In this document: positions 39,303-48,035 of the stretch, one piece after another
Numbering within the stretch: the first letter of the stretch is position 1
Layout: each line of letters opens with the position of its first letter
Origin: DASZVB01 sp036272055
GTDB lineage: Bacteria > Myxococcota_A > Polyangia > Polyangiales > Polyangiaceae
Assembly (NCBI GenBank): GCA_036272055.1
Contig: DATAZL010000078.1
Coordinates: forward strand, 58,883 to 122,882
Length of the DNA stretch: 64,000 nt
Direction: 5' to 3'
Notes under the pieces: generated by a model
What the model was told of the DNA's origin: nothing
The model's input: only the letters and a program-made list of their open reading frames with translations
The model's database searches: none
Position numbers and translations under genes: made by a program

Positions 39303-41369
39303 TCAGCGCATCATCGCGAGCACCTCGGCGTTGCGCGCCGGGTTCTGGCCTCTTCGCGCGAGGGCGAACGGCTTGTCGGCCGCGACGATGCCGAACGTCT
39401 TGTCCTGCAGGAGCCCGCTCACCGTCGAGTACTCGTTGCCGATGAAGTCGGCGTGGACGGTCGGGAACAGGATGTACTCGGCGTCGTAGAGCCCGAGCGT
39501 CATCGAGTACGCATCCGCGCGGCTCGACACCTGCGGCGTCGTGAAGGCCGAGCACGACACCTTGGCCGTCGCGGGGAGGCTCTCGAGCACCTTGTCGAGC
39601 GCGACGCGGCGCTCGTGCCCTTCCCGGTCCATGCCGAACTTGTACGGGATGGGCCCGCCCACCGACGTGTTCTTCTGGAGGACCGCGCCGTACTGGTAGC
39701 TGCACGCGAGCATCGCGAACGAGATCGCCCAGAGGGCGGCGCGACGGCCGATGGCATCGAGCGACGCGAGCACCAGCACCGTCGCCACGAACATGAACGT
39801 CGTCCAGTGCGCGGTGTACTGGTAGTGAATCGAGAGCGTCGGCGAGTACCCGGTCGACAGCATCGTGAAGAGGAAGCCAGGGAGCGCGAAGACCATGGTG
39901 AGCGGTCGTCGCAGCGGCACCAGCGCGAGCGGCACCAGCATCTGGAGGGCGTAGACGAGCTTGTCCTGCTCGAGCAGGGTGCCGACCGTGTACCAGGGGT
40001 TCCCGACCACCGTCTTGAGGACGGCGCCGAAGCTGTTCTCTCCACTCGGCAAGAGCTTCTGGTAGATGAACGTGAAGCTCTCGCCGCCGAGATAGCGCGG
40101 CATGAGCACCATCTTCAAGAGCAAGAAATACGTCCCGGCGACCGCGGCGACGATGAGGCCGGCGCGCGGGCGCTTCCCGCTGACGAGCAGGTAGATCCCC
40201 CAGATGACGAGCGCGGCCGAGACGTCCTCGCGCACCGAGAGCGTCAGCACGACGGCGATCACCGCGAGCACGTTGCGCCGTGACTCGAGCGCGTAGAGCG
40301 TGAGCCACAGGAAGAACGTCGACAGCGGCAGGTAGTGGTACTCGTAGAGGTTCGCGCCGTGCACGCCGGGGCACATCAGGTACGCGAGCGCGAGCACGCA
40401 CGCCGCACCGGCGCTCAGGTAGAGCCGCGCGTAGAGAAAGAGAGGAATCGCCGCGGCGCCGAGCAGCCCGGCCTGGATGACGTAGAGCGTCTCGGGGTGC
40501 TGATAGAAGGCGTAGAAGGGCGCGATGAAGTACGCGAGGAGCGCCGCGTGATAGCCGAAGTGCGAGCCGACCGGGCCGACGAGCGGCGCCGACTTGTAGA
40601 ACTGCCCGCCGTGAACGATGTTCCAGACGAGGTTATTCTCGAGCGCGAGGTCGTAGCCGGAGCGCACGCTGTGGTGCCAGGCGATCGTGTAATACGAGAA
40701 GTGAATCGTGTACGCGAGCGCGCCCGCGCACACGACGAAGAGCGGCGCTCGCTCCGCGGCACGCGGAAAGCGCGCTGCGAGATCCGACAGGCGGCGGCGG
40801 AGCTTCGCGCCGGCGGCCACCTCGGGCCCGAACGGCTCAGCAGCGAGTCGCGCGCGCACACCGGCCTGAAGCACCATGGCGGCCAGCGCCACCAGGCTGA
40901 GAAACTCGACGTCCCTGCCTTGCCAGGCCTTCCACTGGAACAGGAGGGGCAGAAAGCCGACCACGCCCACGGGCGCGAACCGGTGCGCGGCCCTCCGTAA
41001 CGTCCCGGACATCGGCGCGGTCTTCCGCAGGCGATACGCCGCGAAGAGCGCGAACACCGCGACCGCCCCGCCCGTCCCGAATCCTGTCGCAAGCACGAAC
41101 CGGCGAAGCGCCGGGCGCATATCGTTGTTCGTCAGGTAAGGACCGAGCGGATCCTTCAATAGAATGAAGCCGAGCCCGAACCCCACCGAGAGACCGAGCC
41201 CGAAGAGAATCATGAGCGCGCGGCAGGAGACCGAGAGCGGCGGCGCTACCCCGTCGACGTGGGGCGCCGCTCCGGCAATGCGCGGGGCTTTCGGCAGAGC
41301 CAGCTCGGGAGCGACGGGAACGGCCATCGGGGGGCGCGGAAGGATTGACGGAGGCCGCCGTGCTGGCAA
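39303..41369 (-). CDS. DUF2079 polytopic membrane protein (paralogue B)
   Basis: The protein has 688 residues and the same order of features as paralogue A: ALENNLVWNIVHGGQFYKSA, SHFGYHAALLAYFIAPFYAF, NLYEYHYLPLSTFFLWLTLY, TLSVREDVSAALVIWGIYLL, and a soluble tail with KVSCSAFTTPQVSSR and YDAEYIL. A 45-residue polar N-terminus precedes the first helix. The two paralogues are tail to tail, which suggests an inverted duplication that has since diverged. The likely role is as a GT-C-type transferase in envelope glycan or glycolipid assembly (inference). Confidence 0.85.
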   Translation of the reverse strand: MPARRPPSILPRPPMAVPVAPELALPKAPRIAGAAPHVDGVAPPLSVSCRALMILFGLGLSVGFGLGFILLKDPLGPYLTNNDMRPALRRFVLATGFGTGGAVAVFALFAAYRLRKTAPMSGTLRRAAHRFAPVGVVGFLPLLFQWKAWQGRDVEFLSLVALAAMVLQAGVRARLAAEPFGPEVAAGAKLRRRLSDLAARFPRAAERAPLFVVCAGALAYTIHFSYYTIAWHHSVRSGYDLALENNLVWNIVHGGQFYKSAPLVGPVGSHFGYHAALLAYFIAPFYAFYQHPETLYVIQAGLLGAAAIPLFLYARLYLSAGAACVLALAYLMCPGVHGANLYEYHYLPLSTFFLWLTLYALESRRNVLAVIAVVLTLSVREDVSAALVIWGIYLLVSGKRPRAGLIVAAVAGTYFLLLKMVLMPRYLGGESFTFIYQKLLPSGENSFGAVLKTVVGNPWYTVGTLLEQDKLVYALQMLVPLALVPLRRPLTMVFALPGFLFTMLSTGYSPTLSIHYQYTAHWTTFMFVATVLVLASLDAIGRRAALWAISFAMLACSYQYGAVLQKNTSVGGPIPYKFGMDREGHERRVALDKVLESLPATAKVSCSAFTTPQVSSRADAYSMTLGLYDAEYILFPTVHADFIGNEYSTVSGLLQDKTFGIVAADKPFALARRGQNPARNAEVLAMMR

Positions 41370-41410
41370 GGAAGAAGTCTCGGCCTTCTCCCGGCGTTCC
41401 AGGTGAGGCC

Positions 41411-42829
41411 ATGCTAACCGCAGCCGGCAAATCGATGGAGACCGTGAGCAAGAACCGCCTGAAGAGAGCGCTGAGGTTCCTCTCGACGCATCGTCCGGAG
41501 CTCGCCGTCTTCCTGCTCGGCGTGGTTTTGCGCCTCTCGATGTCGTGGAACTTCCACCCGCTGTGGTCGTACGACACGGACTTCCACTGGGCGGTCGTCA
41601 CCTGGGTCGCCGAGCATCGCGAGATCCCTGCGCCCGAGACGCTCTTCGAGGCCTTCCACCCGCCGCTCTACTACGTACTTGCTGCGGCCCTCACGAAGCT
41701 CGGCGTGAACCGCGCCGGCATGGCGTGGCTCTCCATCGTTCCGTCGATCCTAGAGCTCGCTGTGATCTGGGCGGGGCTCGAGCTCTACGTGACGCGTTCG
41801 CGCGTCGCGCGGGTGTCGGCGCTCGCTCTCGCAGCCGTCACCTCCGCGCTCATTCACCTCGGCGGGATGGTGTACCCCGAGTCACTGAATTGCTTCTTGA
41901 ACGCCGTGATCCTGCTCGTCGTTCCGCTGGTGTTCAGACGGCAGGGCGCCGACCGATGGCTCCCTGCGATGCTCGTCGGGGTGCTCTTCGGCCTCGCGAT
42001 GCTGACGAAGATCTCCGGCGCAGCGACGATCCTGGCCGTCGGTGTCGGCGTGCTGCTCGAGTTCGCGTTCTCGCGCCGGCCCTTCGCCCGCCGGGCGTCG
42101 AACGCGCTCGCGTGGCTCGCGAGCATCGTCGTGTGCGTCGCCGTCTCGGGCTGGTATTTCGGACGCAACGTCCGCGAGTACGGGACCCCCTTCGTGACCA
42201 GCTTCACCCTGCCGTCGCAGGAGTGGCTCGTCGCCACGGCAGAGCAGAAGCCGCTCGTCGATCGGCGTCCGCTCGGCTTCCTCTTCGGCTGGGACAGGAG
42301 CCTGTACGTGCACCCCTTCCGGCTCCCGGAGACCGGAACTCACGAGCGCCTCTTTCCGGTCGCCATTGCGAGCACGTTCATCGACTTCTGGGGCTACGGC
42401 TACGCGGGCTTCGATCACCCCTATGCCCGCAGGCGGGGCGGAATGCGGGAGCAATACGAAACACTGGGCATCGCACGCGGCGCGATGGCCGGTGGAACGG
42501 TCGTTTTCTTCGCGGCAGCGCTGGCCTGGGTGGCGGCGGCACGACGGACCCTTCGATTCCGCGATTTCGGCCGTCTGACCGTGATTCTGGCGCCGCTCTC
42601 CATGCTCGTAGCGACCATCCAGTTTGCCACTGCCTATCCGGTCGATCTCTACGGTGTCGTGAAGGGCATCTACATGTCGTTCGGCGCTCCGCCGCTCTAC
42701 GCCGCGTTCGGTATCGCGACGGGCTGGGCGGCGCGTTCCCCACGCCGCCTCCCGGTCCTCGTCCTCCTGATGGCGTCGCTCGTCGCGATCGCCATTTATT
42801 CGATCGACTGCCGGCTCCTTCCGCTGTGA
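41411..42829 (+). CDS. GT39/ArnT-like (GT-C) membrane glycosyltransferase
   Basis: I use ATG 41411, because the longer TTG start at 41345 would overlap the divergent DUF2079 gene. The protein has about 470 residues. The first periplasmic loop holds YDTDFHWAVV (acidic catalytic-type residue) and ETLFEAFHPPLYYVLAAAL, the HPPLYY motif of family 39-like transferases. About ten helices follow. The donor is probably a polyprenyl-phosphate sugar. A short soluble C-terminal tail is absent, unlike ArnT. It is the first of three closely spaced plus-strand genes. Confidence 0.75.
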   Translation: MLTAAGKSMETVSKNRLKRALRFLSTHRPELAVFLLGVVLRLSMSWNFHPLWSYDTDFHWAVVTWVAEHREIPAPETLFEAFHPPLYYVLAAALTKLGVNRAGMAWLSIVPSILELAVIWAGLELYVTRSRVARVSALALAAVTSALIHLGGMVYPESLNCFLNAVILLVVPLVFRRQGADRWLPAMLVGVLFGLAMLTKISGAATILAVGVGVLLEFAFSRRPFARRASNALAWLASIVVCVAVSGWYFGRNVREYGTPFVTSFTLPSQEWLVATAEQKPLVDRRPLGFLFGWDRSLYVHPFRLPETGTHERLFPVAIASTFIDFWGYGYAGFDHPYARRRGGMREQYETLGIARGAMAGGTVVFFAAALAWVAAARRTLRFRDFGRLTVILAPLSMLVATIQFATAYPVDLYGVVKGIYMSFGAPPLYAAFGIATGWAARSPRRLPVLVLLMASLVAIAIYSIDCRLLPL

Positions 42830-42842
42830 GCTAGGGGCTCCG

Positions 42843-43805
42843 ATGACGCGCTTTCCCAGACGAGTCTTCGACGCCCTCAGAGCGTCGTTCGCGCCCGAGG
42901 GCGCGGTCGACGTCGGCGCGCTGCCCCCGGCGGATCGTGCGCGCTTCTTCACGTATTACGACGCTGCGCGGGCGCGGCTCGACGGCGCTGCGACTCTCGG
43001 CGAGTCGGGGCAGGCCGTACCAGCGCTCCTGCTCTATCGCGAGGGGTTCTCGATGCTCGCGCGCGCCCACTCCGTCACCGGCGCGGGCGTCGCACCGGCC
43101 GAAGACCTCGTCGTCGAGCAATTCATCGAGTGGCTCGCGTCGAAGCATGCGCCTTCCGCGCGTGCTCTCCGTGCGGACCTCGTCGCTCCCGATGGACCGC
43201 TGGACACTGCCAGCCTGCGGGAGCTCGCTCTACGTGTCGCCGAGCTCGGCGCAGTCACGTCCGACGTCGTCGCCCTTCTGACGCCGCGCTCATCCGAGGA
43301 GCAGAAGCGACGCCGCACCGTCAGAAACGCCCTGATCGTCGCCGGGCTCGTCGCGTCCCTCGGCGCGATCGCGGTCGAATTCGTGCGGCCCGAGAACATC
43401 GCGTTGCACAGGCCCACCAAGGCGTCGAGCCACGCCCTCGGCACGCGACCGTCCGGCGCCGTGAACGGCCGCATCTACGAGCAGTACGGCTTCCACAGCG
43501 AGAAAGAGAGCTCGGCCTGGTGGCGCGTCGATCTCGAGCAGACGTACGCCGTCACGCGGATCCGTGTGTACGGCCGTCACGACTGCTGCTTCGACCAGTC
43601 CATACCGATGGTCGTCGAGGTCTCGAACGACGGGGACCATTTTCACCAGATCGCCGGCCGCGTGGAGGCATTCGATCAGCTCGAGCCCTGGGAGATCACG
43701 CCCGACGAGCCGGTGAAGACTCGTTTCATCCGTGTTCGCTCGCTCAAGGACACGAACCTCGTGCTCACCGAGGTGGAGGTCTACGGATCGGCGGTCGGGC
43801 GCTGA
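42843..43805 (+). CDS. Membrane-anchored F5/8 type C (discoidin) domain protein
   Basis: The 320-residue protein has an N-terminal helical region of about 155 residues without a recognised domain. One membrane helix follows at about residues 160-180 (RNALIVAGLVASLGAIAVEF). The exported C-terminal domain of about 140 residues is a carbohydrate-binding discoidin fold: NIALHRPTKASSHALG, SAWWRVDLEQTYAVTRIRVY, VVEVSNDGDHFHQIAG and TRFIRVRSLKD. The neighbouring GT-C-like genes suggest that it binds the glycan they build. Confidence 0.8.
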   Translation: MTRFPRRVFDALRASFAPEGAVDVGALPPADRARFFTYYDAARARLDGAATLGESGQAVPALLLYREGFSMLARAHSVTGAGVAPAEDLVVEQFIEWLASKHAPSARALRADLVAPDGPLDTASLRELALRVAELGAVTSDVVALLTPRSSEEQKRRRTVRNALIVAGLVASLGAIAVEFVRPENIALHRPTKASSHALGTRPSGAVNGRIYEQYGFHSEKESSAWWRVDLEQTYAVTRIRVYGRHDCCFDQSIPMVVEVSNDGDHFHQIAGRVEAFDQLEPWEITPDEPVKTRFIRVRSLKDTNLVLTEVEVYGSAVGR

Positions 43806-43831
43806 CGCGGGAACGGGCTTCCACCGGCGCG

Positions 43832-46645
43832 TTGCCCGCCGCTCTCCAGTTCCGTGGTTCCGATGGCACAGGGGTGCCGTTCGGTGTCTGGCTCGTGGTC
43901 GCGGCGCTCTCCTGGGTTGTTGCCTACCTGTTCGCTCCCGTCGAGCCCGCGCTCTTTCTCGTTCCGCCGGTGCTGACGCTCGCGGTTCTCGCTCCCGCCG
44001 CGCAAGCAATGGCGGCACGACCGGAGAGCCCGCTCTCGCGCACCATCGTCGTGCTTCGTCGATTCGAGACGCCCGTGGTGCTGGTCGTGTTCGCGGTGGT
44101 CGGCTTCACGATCTTCGGCTCGACGTGGCGACGCGGGATGATCATCGACACCGGTGACAACCAGTACATGATGGCCCGCGCACAGCTCTTCTACGAAGGG
44201 CTCAGTCACGGCCACTGGCAGCACTGGACGCACCTCTGGCAAGCTGGAGACACCCTCACCGATCTCTACCCGATAGAAGCGAACCTGATGACGGCGCTGG
44301 TGCATGCCGTAGCGCCGCGCGGCACGGAGTTCGGCACCTCGTACACGGCGTTCGTGCTCTTCTCGTGGTGGCTCCGGGGTGTCGCCGTCTACGCCGTCGC
44401 GCGCCGGTTCTCGTCGCCGCTGGTGGCGTTCGCGCTCGGATACGCTTCTCTCTTCGATGTCGGCGCCGACGTGTTCGGTGGCACCTGGTACGCGACCATC
44501 TTCTTCGGGATGGTCCACAACACGCTGTCGCTCACGTTCGCCCTGTTCGCGGTGGCCTTCCAGGTCGATCTGACGCGGCGGGTGACGGGCTTCCGGTTCG
44601 TCGCGTGCGCGCTCGCGGTGGCTCTGTCGGCGTGTGGTCACGCCCTCGGGATGCTCATCATGGTCATCGCGACGTTCGCCCTCGCCGTCGGGATGTGGGT
44701 CGCGAAGGAACAGCGCAGAGCGGGCTGGGCGCTCGCCGCGACGTGTCTCGGTCTCGCGCTCTCGGCGATCTGGATAATCCCGTTCAGCCGCGCGCTCGCA
44801 ATGGGGAATTTCCGGGTCGCGATGCCGGGCGACACCTTCGCGCAGGTCGGCAAGACGCTCTTCGACGGCATGCTCCCCACGTCGTCGTTCGCTGCGTTCA
44901 CCGGACTCGCGCTCATCGCGGCCGTAGCTGCGGCGCTCAGCGGCGAGGTCACCGTGGTTCCTGCGGGCATCGCCTCGGTCATCCTCGTCTGCCTGGTCGT
45001 GACGCCGTTCCTGGTGAGCGCTCGCGTGCTGCACTATTTCCCGGCATTCGCCGACGCGCAGCCGGTGCGCATGATGGCCGCGTTCAAGACGGTCGTCATT
45101 CCGTGCGTCGCGTGGTGGCTCGACAGCCTCGAGAAGCGAGTGCTGCGCTCCTCCGGTTCGCTCGCCGTGTCGCGGGTGGGCGCAAGGACGCTGATGCTCG
45201 CGCTCCTCCTGTACGGCCCGGCGCGGGTAGCTCTGTCCGGCCTGGACGTGCTCGGGTCCGATCTGCGCGAGCTCGTGAGGACGGTGGGGCCGTCGGCAGA
45301 GCGAGCGCACACCGGGGAGGACTACCGTCGCGTACTCGGGTTCCTCAAGGACCGACGCGACGAGGATCGGAGCTCGCTGCTCTGGCGTGCCGCCGTGATC
45401 TGGAAGAACACCTGGCGGCACGCGGTGTGGGCGGAGGGAATGAACACCGGTGTTCCCATCGTCGACGCCGACCAGGTACCGTCGAATTTCTTCGAGATCC
45501 GTCCTCGCGAGATGAACGCGCGCGGCTTCAACGACTGGAACGTCCGGTACGTCCTGACCGATCTGCCGACCGTGCCGTTCGGCAACGTCGTCGAGCGCTT
45601 CGTCTCGGGCCCGTTCCACGTCTGGGAAGTGCTCCCGTTCGACACGCGGTACGCGATCGCGCCGCCCGGGGTCCAGGTGACGGACATTCATCTGGAGGGC
45701 GAGAGCATCCGATTCCACGTGGAAGGAGCGCCTTCTGGCGGAGCGGATATCCAGCTCCGGACTGCGGCGTTCCCCCGCTGGAGAGCGAGAGAGCGCGGCG
45801 AGTGGCTGCGCGTCTCCGCAAGGCTGCCACGCGCCGACGCGGCGCCTCATCAGGAGCAGCTCGTCGTGCACGCGAAGAACGGCGACGTGCTCATGACCTG
45901 TGACGGGACCATGCCCGGCTACTGGAGTGGTCTCATCGTCACCCTCGCCGCCGCCCTCGGGATCGGCATGGGCGCCTCCGAGCGGAAGCGCGCGCGCTTC
46001 GAGGAGATGCTGCGAGCGGCCCTCGCGCGAGCGTCGTCTCTGGCGGCGGAAGCAGGTCGTCGCGGCCACCGATGGGCAAAGCCCGCCGCGATGGTCGGGG
46101 CCGTCGTCGTGCTCGGTCTCGGGATCGGTGTACGATTCCGCGGCGCACGCGAGCTCGCGGGGCCGGCACTCGTGGGTCTCGGCGACTTCGACGTCGGCTC
46201 GTACCGCAACGGCCATGTCGAGCCGTGCTCACCGACGTTCTGGCGAGATCAATTCACGTGCACATCGGGCAATGTCGTCGTCGACGGCTGGCTCGGCACC
46301 AAGGCGGCGGGCGACGACAGCGGCGAAGCCGCCGCCCTGTGGCCCGGCATCCGCGTCCGGAGCCGCAAGGGCAACACCGTCGTTCTCGACTTCGGGCGCG
46401 TGCACCTCGACGCGCCCGACGGCCTCTGGATCCAGAACGCGACGTGGTTTTCCCATCGCGCCAAGATAACGTGGGGCGACGCCGTGCTCGCGACGTCGAC
46501 CTTCAGCGGCGAAGAGATGCACGTCTTCCCCCTGCCGCCCGGAAAGGGCGGCAGCAAACGCCTGACGATAGAGCTAGAGGCCGACAATGAGGGCTCGATC
46601 TGCGTCCTCCGCGGCGGCACCGGAAAGCCGCCGCCGTTTCGCTGA
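43832..46645 (+). CDS. Large membrane protein, YfhO/PTPS-related GT-C type
   Basis: The frame is open far upstream inside the preceding gene, so the start is uncertain. TTG 43832 is shown and GTG 43874 is the alternative, placing the first helix (GVWLVVAALSWVVAYLF) at the N-terminus. About 937 residues contain roughly a dozen helices with a DTGDNQYMMARAQ first loop. A soluble domain with DVQ-type strands and the TAAFPRWRAR motif follows, similar to YfhO-type C-termini. After one more helix, an extra beta-rich domain (about 170 residues) ends the protein. It is likely an extracytoplasmic glycan-modifying protein. Confidence 0.7.
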   Translation: MPAALQFRGSDGTGVPFGVWLVVAALSWVVAYLFAPVEPALFLVPPVLTLAVLAPAAQAMAARPESPLSRTIVVLRRFETPVVLVVFAVVGFTIFGSTWRRGMIIDTGDNQYMMARAQLFYEGLSHGHWQHWTHLWQAGDTLTDLYPIEANLMTALVHAVAPRGTEFGTSYTAFVLFSWWLRGVAVYAVARRFSSPLVAFALGYASLFDVGADVFGGTWYATIFFGMVHNTLSLTFALFAVAFQVDLTRRVTGFRFVACALAVALSACGHALGMLIMVIATFALAVGMWVAKEQRRAGWALAATCLGLALSAIWIIPFSRALAMGNFRVAMPGDTFAQVGKTLFDGMLPTSSFAAFTGLALIAAVAAALSGEVTVVPAGIASVILVCLVVTPFLVSARVLHYFPAFADAQPVRMMAAFKTVVIPCVAWWLDSLEKRVLRSSGSLAVSRVGARTLMLALLLYGPARVALSGLDVLGSDLRELVRTVGPSAERAHTGEDYRRVLGFLKDRRDEDRSSLLWRAAVIWKNTWRHAVWAEGMNTGVPIVDADQVPSNFFEIRPREMNARGFNDWNVRYVLTDLPTVPFGNVVERFVSGPFHVWEVLPFDTRYAIAPPGVQVTDIHLEGESIRFHVEGAPSGGADIQLRTAAFPRWRARERGEWLRVSARLPRADAAPHQEQLVVHAKNGDVLMTCDGTMPGYWSGLIVTLAAALGIGMGASERKRARFEEMLRAALARASSLAAEAGRRGHRWAKPAAMVGAVVVLGLGIGVRFRGARELAGPALVGLGDFDVGSYRNGHVEPCSPTFWRDQFTCTSGNVVVDGWLGTKAAGDDSGEAAALWPGIRVRSRKGNTVVLDFGRVHLDAPDGLWIQNATWFSHRAKITWGDAVLATSTFSGEEMHVFPLPPGKGGSKRLTIELEADNEGSICVLRGGTGKPPPFR

Positions 46646-46701
46646 AAGCCGAGCTCACCGCGGCTTCCGCACGTCCTCGTAGTGGGACGAGGAGCCTCGT
46701 G

Positions 46702-47895
46702 TCAGCTCGTCGAACCCGTGCTCTCGACGTTGCGCGGCATCAGCTTGCCGATGGCCTGGTTGAGGACGACGACCCAGCGCTCGTTGAGGAGCGTAAGGAG
46801 ATACGCCACGAAGAAGGATGTGGCGAAGGTCGCGGCGACGGCGCATTGCTCGGCGCGGGGGTGCCCGAGCGAGCCAGCGGCGAGCAGCGTCGCGGAGCCG
46901 ACCGAGCACAGGATGGGCACGTGGACGAGGTAGAGCGGAAACGAGATCCGGCCGAGGAAGGTCGCCCAGCGCGCGGAGAGGAACGAGTGGAGCGACGGGG
47001 AGGTCTCCGCCGCCACGATGAGGAGCACCGAGCCGACGAGGTTCACGTAGGTGGGTGCGCATCCGGCCGGCACGAGCCAGCCGAGCGGCCTGAACGCGAA
47101 CGCGGAGACGCCCGCCCAGCCGAGCAGGTAGACGGCGAGCACGACCATCAGAGTGGTCAGGATCCGGGACGCGAGCCACCGGGTCTCGGGAAGGAACGCC
47201 GCGAGCCCGACGCCGACCGGGAACGCGACGTACTGCGGGTCGATGTGGTGGCACACGAGCACCGTGACGACGACGAGGTACACGCGCAGCAGCCCTCTCT
47301 TCACCGGCCCGAGGACGAGCGCGAGCCCCATCGCGACGAAGCTACCGATGAACTCGAAGCGCATCGTCCACAAGCTGCTGTCGTACGTGTTGTCGCCGTG
47401 GAAGAACGTGTAATACGAGCCCTGCTGGAACGCTCCCCAGAAGCTCGGCACGATGGGCTGAACCGACGCGTTAGCGAAGTACCAGAGCCACCACGACTGA
47501 GTGACCACCGCGGCGGGCTGATGCCGGTACAGGTTGAAGTGGAATGCGGCCCACGAAAGCATCACGGTGACGAGGACCGGCATCGCGAGACGCGGCCAGC
47601 GCTTCACCAGATTCCGGTGGATCTGAGACGCGTCACCCGTCAGCAGATACCGGCGCGTCAGCACGAAGCCCGAGAGCACGAAGAAGAACGCGACCGCCGC
47701 CGTCCCGTAGACGAGGCCGAACCACACTTTCGTCGTGAACGGCGTGGTCGGATCGGCAGCCGGGTAGATGCCGGACCGCTGCGGGAAGAAGCCGAGGATG
47801 TTGTGCCAGCAGACGACACTGACGCTCGCGAGACCACGCAGCGCCTCGAGCGCTGTATCTCTCCCGGACGATGCTGTGACCTGGGGACGGGGCAT
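46702..47895 (-). CDS. Acyltransferase family 3 (OafA/YrhL-like)
   Basis: This 397-residue integral membrane O-acyltransferase has about ten helices. The N-terminal signature is LEALRGLASVSVVCWHNILG, with the catalytic-type His after Trp, and the second loop includes FVLSGFVLTRRYLL. The late segment RISFPLYLVHVPILCS holds the conserved His of the family. It probably acetylates or acylates a sugar in the surface polysaccharide, since it lies inside a block of glycan-type membrane genes. It starts with a GTG or ATG near 47895 and is convergent with the large YfhO-like gene. Confidence 0.9.
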   Translation of the reverse strand: MPRPQVTASSGRDTALEALRGLASVSVVCWHNILGFFPQRSGIYPAADPTTPFTTKVWFGLVYGTAAVAFFFVLSGFVLTRRYLLTGDASQIHRNLVKRWPRLAMPVLVTVMLSWAAFHFNLYRHQPAAVVTQSWWLWYFANASVQPIVPSFWGAFQQGSYYTFFHGDNTYDSSLWTMRFEFIGSFVAMGLALVLGPVKRGLLRVYLVVVTVLVCHHIDPQYVAFPVGVGLAAFLPETRWLASRILTTLMVVLAVYLLGWAGVSAFAFRPLGWLVPAGCAPTYVNLVGSVLLIVAAETSPSLHSFLSARWATFLGRISFPLYLVHVPILCSVGSATLLAAGSLGHPRAEQCAVAATFATSFFVAYLLTLLNERWVVVLNQAIGKLMPRNVESTGSTS

Positions 47896-48035
47896 TCGGA
47901 AAGGCGCGCGAATGTGCGCGAGATCCCAGCCGAAATGTAAGCAAAATCCGGCGCCCGCGTAAATGCCCGCCCCTCATCATCGCCGGCCGTTCCCTTTCCC
48001 CCGCTTCACAGTCATGGCGCTCGCGCGCCCTCTCG

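Noticed and set aside
43130..43831. N-terminal extension of the large YfhO-like protein
   Set aside because: The open frame reaches back through the discoidin gene, but its translation is Arg-rich shadow sequence with no membrane helices until after 43832.
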